Assembly (NCBI GenBank): GCA_910587955.1 | Contig: CAJUNN010000001.1 | Coordinates: forward strand, 124,001-188,000 | Direction of reading: 5' to 3' | Origin: an uncultured Lachnospiraceae bacterium | GTDB taxonomy: Bacteria > Bacillota > Clostridia > Lachnospirales > Lachnospiraceae | Length of the DNA: 64,000 nucleotides | In this document: in pieces, positions 50,054-59,211 of the stretch | Position numbering within the stretch: the first letter of the stretch is position 1 | How the letters are laid out: each line of letters begins with the position of its first letter | Made by a program: the position numbers and the translations under genes | The notes under the pieces: model-generated | The model's database searches: none | Told to the model about the DNA's origin: nothing | What the model saw: the letters and a program-made list of their open reading frames with translations, nothing else

Positions 50054-50824
50054 ATGGAAATGACTACCGTATTTCAGTGTGAAGAAAGCCTGGACGGGAT
50101 TCTGACCGGTGTGTACGATGCCTGGGCCAGCCGTCTGGGCCACAAAGCCGTAAGGCTGGAGACAGAAGCGCAGGCCAATCTGGAACTTTTCTGCAGGTAC
50201 AGGCAGGTGCCGGCGGATTTGGAGAAGGCGGAAAAAGTGCTGCGCACCATAAGACGCCGTATGGGGGAAGAGGGCGAGGAAGCCGTCTGCTACGCGGCGG
50301 CCTGCCGGGATCCCAGGAGAGCAGACGCCATTTACCGTATGATTGTGCTGGGACTTCATCTGATCGACGGCAGGGAAGCGGTGAACTGCCTTCAGAATGA
50401 GGCTGTTTCCCTGGTGATGAAACTTCGTATGAAGGCCTGGCATGAAGCGCACCAGTTGATGGGCTTCGTGCGCTTTGAGGAGCTGGAGAACGGTGTTCTG
50501 TATGCCCGGGTTGAGCCGGATTGTGCAGCACTTCCCCTTATGGCTCCTCATTTTGCGGACCGCTACCGGCAGGAGAACTGGGTGATTCACGATGTGGGGC
50601 GCAGACAGCTTGCCATCCACCCGGCGGACAGAACCTGGGTGCTGGCGGAGGCAGATGTGCTGGATGCCGCCTATCTGGAGCGCCGTTCTCCCAGGGAGGA
50701 GGAGTTTGTCAGGCTTTGGAAAAGTTTTTGCGAGACCATCGCCATTGAGGAGCGGAGGAATCCCCGCTGCCAGAGGGGAATGCTTCCCCTGCACTTCCGT
50801 ACCTATATGACAGAATTTCATTGA
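50054..50824 (+). CDS. TIGR03915/DUF4130 family putative DNA repair protein
   Basis: 256 residues from ATG 50054 (GAAGGGAAAAG upstream). Family pattern: VFQCEESLDGILTGVYDAW at the start, LGLHLIDGREAVNCLQNEAV in the middle, ELENGVLYARVEPDC, then HFADRYRQENWVIHDVGR and the C-terminal YLERRSPREEEFVRLW. It is the DUF4130 protein that accompanies the radical SAM/HhH protein. In related systems it is fused to a uracil-DNA glycosylase; here it ends without the glycosylase. No membrane segment. The two genes are 16 bases apart and must work together. Confidence 0.88.
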   Translation: MEMTTVFQCEESLDGILTGVYDAWASRLGHKAVRLETEAQANLELFCRYRQVPADLEKAEKVLRTIRRRMGEEGEEAVCYAAACRDPRRADAIYRMIVLGLHLIDGREAVNCLQNEAVSLVMKLRMKAWHEAHQLMGFVRFEELENGVLYARVEPDCAALPLMAPHFADRYRQENWVIHDVGRRQLAIHPADRTWVLAEADVLDAAYLERRSPREEEFVRLWKSFCETIAIEERRNPRCQRGMLPLHFRTYMTEFH

Positions 50825-50840
50825 GAGGGGAAAACTTTTT

Positions 50841-50869
50841 TTGACAGGCTTGTGAAATCATAGTACACT
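50841..50869 (+). promoter_or_regulatory. Promoter of hom
   Basis: TTGACA (50841-50846) and TACACT (50864-50869), spacing 17. The short leader to 50946 shows no T-box or other riboswitch. Confidence 0.8.
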
Positions 50870-50945
50870 AAATCTGTATGTTGTTTGTAAGGGTGCCATG
50901 GGGCATCCAGCAATAAGAGACCATGCACAGGCAGGAGAAAAAAAG

Positions 50946-52235
50946 ATGCGTGAAATTCCAATTATAAAAGCGGCGCTTTTGGGGGCAGGAACCGTAGGGG
51001 GCGGTGTTTACCAGATTCTGGAGAGGCAGAAGGAGGAAATGCCCAAGAAGCTGGGGGCGTCGGTAGAAATTGCAAAAATATTAGTACGTGATACAAAGAA
51101 GGAGAGAGAGGGGATGGATTCCGCTCTCTTTACGGACAACTGGGCAGAGATCCGGGAAGATTCCGGTATTCAGATTGTGATTGAGCTGATGGGAGGAATC
51201 GAGCCTGCCCGGACCTATATACTGGAAGCCCTGCGGGCAGGCAAGCATGTAGTGACGGCCAACAAGGATCTGCTGGCAGAGCACGGCAGGGAGCTTTTGG
51301 ATACGGCGGAGGAAAACGGCTGTGATCTGATGTTTGAAGCTGCCGTGGCAGGGGGAATTCCCATTATACGCCCTCTGAAACAGTGTCTGGCGGCCAATCA
51401 CATTACTGAGGTAATGGGGATCGTAAACGGAACGACCAATTATATCCTGACACGCATGACTGCGGAGGGAATGGAGTTTTCCCAGGCGCTGTCCCGGGCG
51501 TCGGAACTGGGGTATGCGGAGGCGGATCCCACGGCAGACATTGAGGGATACGACGCAGGCCGGAAGGTGGCGATTATGGCGTCCATCGCTTTCAATTCCA
51601 GAGTGACTTTTGACGACGTGTATATGGAGGGGATTACAAAGATTACGGCGGCGGATATTGCCTATGCGGCCGAGCTCAATATGGTAATCAAGCTGCTGGG
51701 GGTGGCGAAGAATACCGGGGACGGCATCGAGGCAGGAGTTTATCCCATGCTGCTTCCCAAAGATCATCCGCTGGCTTCCGTCCAGGATGTGTTTAACGCC
51801 GTGTTTGTACATGGAGATGCGGTGGATGATGCGATGTTCATGGGAAGAGGCGCCGGGAGGTTTCCTACGGGGAGTGCCGTGGCAGGAGATCTGTTCGAGA
51901 TTGCCAGAAATATCCGCACAGGAAGTACCGGAAGGATTCACTGCACCTGCTATAAGAATCTGCGGGTGAAACCGGTGGAGGAGACGAACAGCCGCTATTT
52001 CCTGCGTCTGCAGGTGGAGGATCGTCCGGGCGTTCTGGCGGGGATCGCATCGGTGTTTGGAAATAACAATGTCAGCATTGCCCAGGTGATTCAGAAGAAT
52101 AAATGCGGAGAACTGGCAGAGCTGGTAGTCATTACGGATCATGTATTGGAGCGTCATTTCAAAGACTCCCTTCTGGTGCTGAGAGAGATGTCCATGATCA
52201 AGGAGGTTTCAGCTATACTGCGGGTGTACGGCTGA
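50946..52235 (+). CDS. hom: Homoserine dehydrogenase
   Basis: 429 residues from ATG 50946 (CAGGAG upstream). N-terminal NAD(P) motif LLGAGTVGGGV, then VIELMGGIEPA, KHVVTANKDLLA, and the catalytic region FEAAVAGGIPIIRPL and GIVNGTTNYILTRM with YAEADPTADIEGYDA. The last ~80 residues form an ACT domain (FLRLQVEDRPGVLAGIASVFG), the site for feedback by threonine. Reduces aspartate semialdehyde to homoserine. Followed by the HD gene after 41 bases. Confidence 0.96.
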   Translation: MREIPIIKAALLGAGTVGGGVYQILERQKEEMPKKLGASVEIAKILVRDTKKEREGMDSALFTDNWAEIREDSGIQIVIELMGGIEPARTYILEALRAGKHVVTANKDLLAEHGRELLDTAEENGCDLMFEAAVAGGIPIIRPLKQCLAANHITEVMGIVNGTTNYILTRMTAEGMEFSQALSRASELGYAEADPTADIEGYDAGRKVAIMASIAFNSRVTFDDVYMEGITKITAADIAYAAELNMVIKLLGVAKNTGDGIEAGVYPMLLPKDHPLASVQDVFNAVFVHGDAVDDAMFMGRGAGRFPTGSAVAGDLFEIARNIRTGSTGRIHCTCYKNLRVKPVEETNSRYFLRLQVEDRPGVLAGIASVFGNNNVSIAQVIQKNKCGELAELVVITDHVLERHFKDSLLVLREMSMIKEVSAILRVYG

Positions 52236-52276
52236 GACAAAGAAACCCATGGAATCAGAAGGAAGAAGGAGAGTAG

Positions 52277-52852
52277 ATGGAGAAGGTACTGACGCTGGTA
52301 GATCAGGCAATTATTTTCGCAGCTAAGGCCCATGCGGGGGCGGTTAGAAAAGGGAGCAAGGTTCCTTATATTGTACACCCCATTGAGGCGGCTGCCATTG
52401 TCGCGGGGATGACGGACGATCCGGAGGTTATCGCTGCGGCGGTATTGCACGATGTTTTGGAGGATACGGAAACCACAGAGGAGGAGCTGCTGGCCAGATT
52501 CGGCCACCGGGTGAAAGAACTGGTGATGGATGCCAGTGAAGATAAGCGGAAACACCTTCCGGCATCCCTGACCTGGAAGACGCGAAAACAGGAAACCCTG
52601 ACATTTCTTGAGACCAGGGCGGGGCGGGATGCCAAGATGGTGGCTCTGGGGGACAAGCTGTCCAATCTCCGGGCCATTCACCGGGATCTCTGCATGCTGG
52701 GGGATGCGGTCTGGGATCGTTTTAACGAGAAGGATAAAAGTATGCACGCCTGGATGTACCAGGCGGTTGCCGAAATACTGAAGGAAGACTTCGGCGGGCA
52801 CCCTGCCTGGAAGGAGTATGACTGTCTGGTGCGGACGGTTTTCGGAGGGTGA
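52277..52852 (+). CDS. HD domain hydrolase, small (p)ppGpp hydrolase-like
   Basis: 191 residues. HD motif pattern: IIFAAKAHAGAVRKGSKVPYIVHPIE, AAAVLHDVLEDT (His-Asp), and MVALGDKLSNLRAIHRD. This is the Mesh1/SAH-like arrangement of the RelA/SpoT hydrolase half without a synthetase. Substrate could be (p)ppGpp or another pyrophosphorylated nucleotide. No terminator is visible between hom and this gene. Confidence 0.85.
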   Translation: MEKVLTLVDQAIIFAAKAHAGAVRKGSKVPYIVHPIEAAAIVAGMTDDPEVIAAAVLHDVLEDTETTEEELLARFGHRVKELVMDASEDKRKHLPASLTWKTRKQETLTFLETRAGRDAKMVALGDKLSNLRAIHRDLCMLGDAVWDRFNEKDKSMHAWMYQAVAEILKEDFGGHPAWKEYDCLVRTVFGG

Positions 52853-52869
52853 AAGGTTTTGGTTCCCTC

Positions 52870-52898
52870 TTGACAAAGTTTGTGAAAAAGGATACTCT
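52870..52898 (+). promoter_or_regulatory. Promoter of the aspartate aminotransferase
   Basis: TTGACA (52870-52875) and TACTCT (52893-52898), spacing 17. Confidence 0.75.
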
Positions 52899-52930
52899 GC
52901 TACAGAGAAAGCAGAAAGAGGAGGAGCATA

Positions 52931-54223
52931 ATGAAACCGTATCGTGAACAGAGCAAAGAAGAACTTTTGGAACTGAAAGCAGAACTGGATGCCCGGTATC
53001 AGGAGGCGAAGGCGAAGGGGCTGCGTTTGGATATGTCCCGGGGAAAGCCGAGTGCAGAGCAGCTTGACCTGTCTATGGGAATGATGGATGTTCTGCACAG
53101 CGGCGTGGATTTGAAGGATTCCGAAGGTGTGGACTGCCGGAATTACGGTGTTTTGGACGGCGTGAAGGAGGCGAAGCAGCTTCTGGGAGAAATGTCCGAG
53201 GTATCTCCCGATAAAATGATCATTTACGGAAATTCCAGTTTGAATGTTATGTACGATACAGTGGCCCGTGCCATGACTCATGGAATTATGGGCCATACGC
53301 CCTGGTGCAAGCTGGATAAAGTAAAATTTTTGTGTCCCGTGCCGGGGTACGATCGCCATTTTGCCATTACGGAATATTTCGGGATTGAGATGATTACGGT
53401 TCCCATGACACCAGAGGGGCCGGATATGGATATGGTGGAGGAGCTGGTGAGCAGCGATCCGTCTGTTAAGGGAATCTGGTGCGTGCCGAAATATTCCAAT
53501 CCCCAGGGCATCACTTATTCGGACGAAACGGTACACCGCTTTGCAAGGCTGAAACCGGCGGCGGAGGATTTCCGTATTTTCTGGGACAATGCCTACAGCG
53601 TGCATCATCTGTACGACGAAGATCAGGATTTCCTTCTGGAGATTTTGGACGAGTGTGAGAAGGCGGGAAATCCGGATCTGGTCTACAAATTCTGCTCTAC
53701 TTCCAAGATCAGCTTTCCGGGATCCGGCGTGGCCTGCATTGCCACCTCCTTTAACAACCTGAAAGATATTAAAAAGCAGCTTACCATTCAGACCATCGGC
53801 CATGACAAAGTGAACCAGCTGCGCCATGTGCGCTTTTTCAAAGATATCGACGGCATTCATGCGCATATGCGCAAACATGCGGCCATTATGCGTCCTAAGT
53901 TTGAAGCGGTTTTGGATACTCTGGAGCGGGAGCTTGGCGGATTGGAGATCGGCAGCTGGATTCGTCCCAAAGGCGGATACTTTATTTCTTTTGACTCCAT
54001 GGACGGATGCGCCAAGGCCATTGTGGCAAAATGCAGAGAGGCCGGTGTGGTACTTACCGGGGCAGGAGCTACCTATCCCTACGGAAAGGATCCCAAGGAC
54101 AGCAATATCCGGCTGGCGCCTTCTTTCCCCACAAAGGAAGAATTGCAGACAGCGGCGGATCTCTTTGTGCTCTGTGTGAAGCTGGTCAGCGTAGAGAAAC
54201 TGCTGGAAGAAAAACAGAGATAA
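52931..54223 (+). CDS. Type 1C aspartate aminotransferase (Aminotran_MocR family)
   Basis: 430 residues. N-terminal LDMSRGKPSAEQLDLSMGM, then NYGVLDGVKEAKQLLGEM, YGNSSLNVMYDT and PVPGYDRHFAI are the signature of the PF12897 aminotransferases. The PLP lysine is in CSTSKISFPGSGVA. Catalyses aspartate/2-oxoglutarate transamination. It stands next to the hom-HD pair, consistent with aspartate-family amino acid metabolism, but has its own promoter and terminator. Confidence 0.92.
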   Translation: MKPYREQSKEELLELKAELDARYQEAKAKGLRLDMSRGKPSAEQLDLSMGMMDVLHSGVDLKDSEGVDCRNYGVLDGVKEAKQLLGEMSEVSPDKMIIYGNSSLNVMYDTVARAMTHGIMGHTPWCKLDKVKFLCPVPGYDRHFAITEYFGIEMITVPMTPEGPDMDMVEELVSSDPSVKGIWCVPKYSNPQGITYSDETVHRFARLKPAAEDFRIFWDNAYSVHHLYDEDQDFLLEILDECEKAGNPDLVYKFCSTSKISFPGSGVACIATSFNNLKDIKKQLTIQTIGHDKVNQLRHVRFFKDIDGIHAHMRKHAAIMRPKFEAVLDTLERELGGLEIGSWIRPKGGYFISFDSMDGCAKAIVAKCREAGVVLTGAGATYPYGKDPKDSNIRLAPSFPTKEELQTAADLFVLCVKLVSVEKLLEEKQR

Positions 54224-54226
54224 AAC

Positions 54227-54272
54227 AACCCCCGGAAGCCCGGCGGATACCGCAGGTTTCCAGGGGGTTTTT
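54227..54272 (+). terminator. Terminator of the aminotransferase gene
   Basis: AACCCCC (54227-54233) pairs with GGGGGTT (54263-54269), with GGAA/TTTCC inside, then a T run. Confidence 0.88.
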
Positions 54273-54330
54273 CTTTGCAGGGGGAGACGCTGTCCATGGC
54301 TTGACTGCGTCCGTTTTTGTATGGAAACTT

Positions 54331-55155
54331 CTAACCAAACAAGAGAAAATATGTAAGCACAGCAATCCCCAGCATAATCCGGTAATATCCGAACGCCTTA
54401 AAATCGTGCTTGCGGATGTATCCCATCAGGAAACGGATGGCCAGGATAGACACCACAAAGGCTACTGCCATGCCCACCGCGAGAATGGAAATTTCCGTTC
54501 CGGTAAAATCGAAACCGAATTTTACCAGCTTTAGGAGGCTTGCGCCGAACATGACCGGGATTCCCAGAAAGAAGCTGAACTCTGCGGCGATGGGCCGGGA
54601 CAGTCCCAGAAGCATGGCGCCCAGGATGGTTGCGCCGGAACGGGAAGTGCCGGGAATCAGGGCCAGAACTTGGAATGCGCCGATGAAAAAGGCCATGGAG
54701 TAGCTTAACTGCCGGAAACTGCGCACAATGGGCCGCTGTCCCCGGTTCCGGTTCTCAATGACAATAAAAAGAACGCCGTAGACGATCAAGGTGACGGCCA
54801 CCGTCTGATAGTTATAGAAAAGGGCGTCTATCTTGTCGTCGAAGGGGATGCCGATGAGGGCGGCAGGCAGGACGGCAGCCAGAACTTTAAACCAAAGAGA
54901 CCAGGTTTCTTTTTTGACCCAGCCCTTTTCGGGAGTGGTGAAGGGCCAGAGCTTTTGGAAATACAGGACCACCACGGCCAGGATAGCACCCAGCTGGATA
55001 ACTACCCGGAACATTTCCATAAATTCATTGCTCACATTCAGATGTACCAGCTCTTCAATTAAAATCATATGTCCCGTACTGCTGATGGGCAGCCATTCCG
55101 TGATGCCTTCCACAATACCCAAAAGCAGTACTTTTAACCATTCTAAAACATTCAT
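54331..55155 (-). CDS. uppP: Undecaprenyl-diphosphate phosphatase
   Basis: 274 residues on the minus strand with GAGGAG upstream. The two BacA active-site motifs are present: EGITEWLPISSTGHM near the N-terminus and PGTSRSGATI near residue 170. About eight membrane segments. Recycles undecaprenyl pyrophosphate for wall synthesis; overexpression gives bacitracin resistance in other species. Divergent from the amino acid ABC transporter. Confidence 0.96.
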   Translation of the reverse strand: MNVLEWLKVLLLGIVEGITEWLPISSTGHMILIEELVHLNVSNEFMEMFRVVIQLGAILAVVVLYFQKLWPFTTPEKGWVKKETWSLWFKVLAAVLPAALIGIPFDDKIDALFYNYQTVAVTLIVYGVLFIVIENRNRGQRPIVRSFRQLSYSMAFFIGAFQVLALIPGTSRSGATILGAMLLGLSRPIAAEFSFFLGIPVMFGASLLKLVKFGFDFTGTEISILAVGMAVAFVVSILAIRFLMGYIRKHDFKAFGYYRIMLGIAVLTYFLLFG

Positions 55156-55307
55156 CTGTGTAAACTCCTCATTTTTCTTTTAATTTTTAGTTAGTATACC
55201 ATATCAAAAAAGAAAGTCAATGTCGAAGACTGTAAGGGGAAACGGCCGGTTTGGAAGTGAAAACGAAAATTTATGCAAAATTTTCTATAATTTATTCATT
55301 TTTCCTC

Positions 55308-55335
55308 TTGTATTTTTTAAAAATCATGATAGAAT
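55308..55335 (+). promoter_or_regulatory. Promoter of the amino acid ABC transporter
   Basis: TTGTAT (55308-55313) and TAGAAT (55330-55335), spacing 16, ~40 bases before the binding protein gene. Confidence 0.6.
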
Positions 55336-55376
55336 GAAACACGTATTACGGATTAAGTATATGGGAGGAAGAAAAC

Positions 55377-56231
55377 ATGAAAAAATTAATCGCTGTATTA
55401 CTGGCAGGCCTTATGTGTGCATCTTTGGCGGCCTGCGGCTCCAAGACCGAGGAGCCTGCACAGGCACCTGCCGAGACGGAGGCCCCTGCACAAGAGGGAC
55501 AGGATGCGGAAGCTCCTGCTGAGACGGAGGCACCTGCAGAAAGTTCCGCAGAGGTGAAAACCGTGACAGAGGGTGTCCTGACTATGGGAACCAACGCGGC
55601 ATTCCCGCCCTATGAGTTTTATGAGGGAGAGGAGATTGTGGGAATCGATGCGGAGATCGCGGGACTTCTGGCTGAGAAGCTGGGACTGAAGCTGGAAATT
55701 ATGGATATGGACTTTTCCGCAATCGTAACGTCCGTACAGACCGGCGGCGTGGATATCGGACTGGCCGGCATGACTGTTACGGAGGAGCGTCTGGAGAACG
55801 TGAACTTCACGAATTCTTATGCAACCGGCGTTCAGGTGATTATTGTAAAAGAGGACTCTGAGATTGCGTCTGCGGATGATCTGGAAGGCAAGCTCATTGG
55901 CGTGCAGGAGGGAACCACCGGATACACCTTCTGCTCCGAAGACTTCGGCGAGGAGAATGTGCTGGCTTACACCAACGGCGCTACGGCGGTACAGAACCTG
56001 ATTAACGGTTCCGTGGACTGCGTGGTAATTGACCAGCAGCCGGCTATCAGCTTTGTGGAAGCCAATGAGGGCCTGAAGATTCTGGAGACCGAGTATGTGA
56101 TTGAGGACTATGCAGCTGCGGTAGCCAAGGAGAACACAGCTCTTCTGGAGGCCTTAAATACTGCTTTGGACGAGCTGATCGAAGACGGTTCCATTCAGGC
56201 AGTCCTGGATAAGTATATCAAAGCAGAGTAA
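55377..56231 (+). CDS. Polar amino acid ABC transporter substrate-binding lipoprotein
   Basis: 284 residues with GGGAGGAAG upstream. Lipoprotein signal MKKLIAVLLAGLMCASLAAC (lipobox LAAC, lipid-modified Cys20). A Pro/Ala/Glu/Thr linker (about 24-58) repeats PAETEAPA, then the SBP_bac_3 domain begins GVLTMGTNAAFPPYEFYEGE. ADDLEGKLIGVQEGTTG is the second family block. It brings amino acids (His, Gln, Arg, cystine or similar) to the permease at 56315. Cell-surface anchored. Confidence 0.94.
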   Translation: MKKLIAVLLAGLMCASLAACGSKTEEPAQAPAETEAPAQEGQDAEAPAETEAPAESSAEVKTVTEGVLTMGTNAAFPPYEFYEGEEIVGIDAEIAGLLAEKLGLKLEIMDMDFSAIVTSVQTGGVDIGLAGMTVTEERLENVNFTNSYATGVQVIIVKEDSEIASADDLEGKLIGVQEGTTGYTFCSEDFGEENVLAYTNGATAVQNLINGSVDCVVIDQQPAISFVEANEGLKILETEYVIEDYAAAVAKENTALLEALNTALDELIEDGSIQAVLDKYIKAE

Positions 56232-56243
56232 TAGGAGCATCAG

Positions 56244-56273
56244 GGGGATGTCTCGGAGCAGACATCCCCTTTT
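56244..56273 (+). terminator. Intercistronic hairpin between binding protein and permease
   Basis: GGGGATGTCT (56244-56253) / AGACATCCCC (56260-56269), then four T. Probably a partial terminator or 3' stabiliser that keeps the binding protein in excess over the membrane genes. Confidence 0.75.
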
Positions 56274-56314
56274 CTGCGGTTTCGCCAAAAGGAGAAAGGG
56301 GGCCTAAGACAAGC

Positions 56315-57061
56315 GTGGAAGCATGGTGGGAAGGCGTACAAAAGGGCATTTATCAGACGTTTATCTATAAGGGCAATTATATTTATTTTGTGAAGGGTGT
56401 GCGGATCACTCTTCTGGTGACGGCGCTTGCCCTGGTGCTGGGTGTAGTGCTGGGCGTGCTGGTGGCGGTCATACGTTCCGCTCATGATCAGCAGCCTGCA
56501 AATAAGAAGAATCCCGTTCTGGGGATTCTCGACGGAATCTGCAAGTTTTACCTGACAGTCATCCGGGGAACGCCTATGATGGTGCAGCTTCTGATTATGT
56601 GGTTTGTCCTGTGGCCGATCCTGTTTCCGGGCTCCACCCGGGGGACGGACGGGAACTTGATCCGCTGCGCCGTGCTGGCTTTCGGCATCAACTCCGGCGC
56701 ATACGTGGCGGAGATTGTCCGATCCGGTATTATGTCCATTGACAAAGGACAGATGGAGGCGGGCCGCTCCCTGGGACTGAATTATATCAACACCATGCGG
56801 TTTATCATTGTGCCCCAGGCCTTTAAAAATGTCCTTCCGGCTCTTGGAAACGAGCTTATCACACTGCTTAAGGAAACTTCCATTGTGACGGTTATCGGTT
56901 TGAAGGACCTGACCAAGGGGGCGATGATCGTCCAGGCGAATACATACCAGGCGCTGGTGCCGTTCCTGGGCATTGCCGTGATTTATCTGGCCATGGTTAT
57001 GGTTCTTTCCTGGCTTTTGGGCAAGATGGAGAGGAGGCTGCGCAAGAGTGATTTACGTTAA
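56315..57061 (+). CDS. Amino acid ABC transporter permease (HisM type)
   Basis: 248 residues from a GTG; the nearest ribosome site (AAAGGGGG) is rather far, but no in-frame ATG fits better. Five or so membrane segments. The HisM-type motifs YLTVIRGTPMMVQL and EAGRSLGLNYINTMRFIIVPQ (ATPase coupling loop) are clear. KETSIVTVIGLKDLTK is typical of the C-terminal part. It overlaps the ATPase by 14 bases. Confidence 0.93.
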   Translation: MEAWWEGVQKGIYQTFIYKGNYIYFVKGVRITLLVTALALVLGVVLGVLVAVIRSAHDQQPANKKNPVLGILDGICKFYLTVIRGTPMMVQLLIMWFVLWPILFPGSTRGTDGNLIRCAVLAFGINSGAYVAEIVRSGIMSIDKGQMEAGRSLGLNYINTMRFIIVPQAFKNVLPALGNELITLLKETSIVTVIGLKDLTKGAMIVQANTYQALVPFLGIAVIYLAMVMVLSWLLGKMERRLRKSDLR

Positions 57062-57770
57062 GAATTTATCGAAAACCTTCGGGGACAATCAGGTGCTTGC
57101 CAATATCGACGCCCATATCCGGCCCGGGGAGAAAGTGGTTATCATCGGACCTTCCGGATCGGGCAAGTCTACCTTTCTGCGCTGCCTGAACCTGCTGGAG
57201 CAGCCTACAGGGGGAACTATCACCTTTGACGGACAGGAGATCACGGATCCCCATACAGATATCAACAAAGTGCGGCGGCACATGGGTATGGTATTCCAGC
57301 ATTTTAACCTCTTCGCCAACCTGACCGTGAAGAAAAATATTATGCTGGCTCCGGTGCGCTTAAAGCTTATGTCCAAGGAGGAGGCGGAGGCGGAAGCCAT
57401 GCGCCTTCTGAAACTGGTCAATCTGGAGGATAAGGCGGATGTCTATCCCGTGCAGCTGTCCGGCGGGCAGAAGCAGCGGATTGCCATTGTCCGCTCCTTG
57501 GCTATGAAGCCTAAGGTGATGCTTTTTGACGAACCAACCTCAGCTCTGGATCCGGAGATGGTGGGAGAGGTGCTGGAGCTGATGAAGAAGCTGGCCGACG
57601 ACGGCATGACTATGGTAGTGGTTACCCATGAGATGGGATTTGCCAGGGAGGTGGCTACCCGGGTCCTCTTTATGGACAGCGGAGTGATCAAGGAAGAGAA
57701 TGAGCCGGGAGCGTTCTTTGAGAACCCGAAGGATCCCAGGCTCCAGGATTTTTTATCAAAAGTTTTATAA
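57048..57770 (+). CDS. Amino acid ABC transporter ATP-binding protein (GlnQ type)
   Basis: 240 residues from a GTG. Walker A GPSGSGKST, Q-loop VFQHFNLFANLTV, signature LSGGQKQRIAIVRSLA, Walker B VMLFDEPTSALDPE, switch VVTHEMGFAREV. These mark the polar amino acid transporter (GlnQ/HisP) class. Completes the binding protein-permease-ATPase set; terminator follows. Confidence 0.96.
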   Translation: MIYVKNLSKTFGDNQVLANIDAHIRPGEKVVIIGPSGSGKSTFLRCLNLLEQPTGGTITFDGQEITDPHTDINKVRRHMGMVFQHFNLFANLTVKKNIMLAPVRLKLMSKEEAEAEAMRLLKLVNLEDKADVYPVQLSGGQKQRIAIVRSLAMKPKVMLFDEPTSALDPEMVGEVLELMKKLADDGMTMVVVTHEMGFAREVATRVLFMDSGVIKEENEPGAFFENPKDPRLQDFLSKVL

Positions 57771-57786
57771 TTTTTAACAATTCGGG

Positions 57787-57817
57787 GCGTCTGTGTGGAC
57801 AGGCGCTTCTTTTTTTA
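57787..57817 (+). terminator. Terminator of the amino acid ABC operon
   Basis: GCGTCTGT (57787-57794) / ACAGGCGC (57799-57806) with one G-T pair, then TTCTTTTTTT. Confidence 0.85.
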
Positions 57818-57897
57818 TTATACTAAAAACAGCGGCGCTGTCCGTCCCGGATGAGGGATCTGCCGGCAGCGCGAGATAAAACGGGAGGTAAGAGCAG

Positions 57898-59061
57898 ATG
57901 AAAAATCAGGTGTTACAGAAATTTGCCGAGCTGTACGGGGGAGAGGGAGATATCCGCACGTATTTTGCACCGGGCCGGGTCAACCTTATCGGCGAGCACA
58001 CGGACTACAATGGAGGGCATGTATTTCCCTGCGCCCTGACCATGGGGACTTATGCGGCGGCCAGGAAACGGGAAGACCGTACTCTTCGCTTCTATTCCAT
58101 GAATTTTGAGAAGGCAGGAGTGATCACTACCAGCCTGGATGATCTGGTATGCCGGGAGGATGCGGGCTGGACCAATTATCCCAAGGGAGTCTTCTGGGCC
58201 TTCGGGGAGAAGGGAAATCCGGTTCCCTCAGGCATGGATATTGTGATTTTCGGAGATATTCCCAACGGATCGGGACTTTCCTCATCGGCATCCCTGGAGG
58301 TGCTGATAGGCGTGATGCTGCGGGATATGTTCGGCTTTGAGGTGAGCCAGGTGGAGATTGCCCTGATTGGTCAGTTTTCCGAGAACAATTTCAACGGCAT
58401 GAACTGCGGCATTATGGATCAGTTTGCCAGCGCCATGGGAAAGAAGGATCATGCGATTTTCCTGAACACGGCGGACTTGTCTTATGAATATGCGTCCGTG
58501 AAGCTTGATCATGCCCGAATCGTTATTGCCAACAGCAATGTGAAGCACAGCCTGGTAGGCTCTGAGTACAATGTGCGCCGGCAGCAGTGTGAGTCTGCCT
58601 TAAAGCAGCTTCAGGCCGTGACGGACATTCAGGCTCTGGGAGATCTGGATATTCCCAGGTTTGAGGAGCATAAGGACGCCATTTCCGATCCAGTGGAGAG
58701 AAACCGGGCGAAACATGCGGTTTATGAGAACCAGAGGACCCTGCAGGCAGTCCAGGCGCTGAAGAACAACGACATTGCGGCTTTCGGAAAGCTGATGAAT
58801 GAGTCCCACGTGTCCCTGCGGGACGATTATGAGGTATCCTGCCCGGAGATGGATATCCTGGCGGAAGAGGCCTGGAAACTTCCCGGCGTGCTGGGATCCC
58901 GCATGACGGGCGGCGGCTTCGGCGGCTGTACCGTGAGTATTGTGGAGAACAGTTCCGTGGATGCCTTTATTGAACAAGTGGGGGCAGCCTATGAAAAGCG
59001 CACGGGAATCAAAGCGGATTTCTATGTGGTGGACATCGGCCAGGGGGCCGGCGTGCTGTAA
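57898..59061 (+). CDS. galK: Galactokinase
   Basis: 387 residues with GGGAGG upstream. GHMP kinase motifs: the galactokinase signature GRVNLIGEHTDYNGG near residue 25, the phosphate loop PNGSGLSSSASLE at about 122, and MTGGGFGGCTVSIV near residue 335. Phosphorylates alpha-D-galactose at C1 in the Leloir pathway. No galT or galE is in the window. Followed ~4.7 kb later by an MglB-like binding protein, so galactose use links this end of the window. Confidence 0.96.
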   Translation: MKNQVLQKFAELYGGEGDIRTYFAPGRVNLIGEHTDYNGGHVFPCALTMGTYAAARKREDRTLRFYSMNFEKAGVITTSLDDLVCREDAGWTNYPKGVFWAFGEKGNPVPSGMDIVIFGDIPNGSGLSSSASLEVLIGVMLRDMFGFEVSQVEIALIGQFSENNFNGMNCGIMDQFASAMGKKDHAIFLNTADLSYEYASVKLDHARIVIANSNVKHSLVGSEYNVRRQQCESALKQLQAVTDIQALGDLDIPRFEEHKDAISDPVERNRAKHAVYENQRTLQAVQALKNNDIAAFGKLMNESHVSLRDDYEVSCPEMDILAEEAWKLPGVLGSRMTGGGFGGCTVSIVENSSVDAFIEQVGAAYEKRTGIKADFYVVDIGQGAGVL

Positions 59062-59211
59062 AAACAGGGCTTGTTTTTTTCTTTCGCCTTTCGTAAGAAT
59101 TTCTTAATCTACTTTAGAATTTTTTTAGAGGATGGACATAAAATAGTCACATTTCCCTGTTATATTAAGAATGTAGCAAGAACACATATCAGTATTTCAT
59201 TCATAACACTC

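Noticed and set aside
52154..53878. Open frame of ~574 codons on the minus strand across the end of hom, the HD gene and the aminotransferase.
   Set aside because: It crosses three real genes and a promoter on the other strand and shows no domain; treated as chance.
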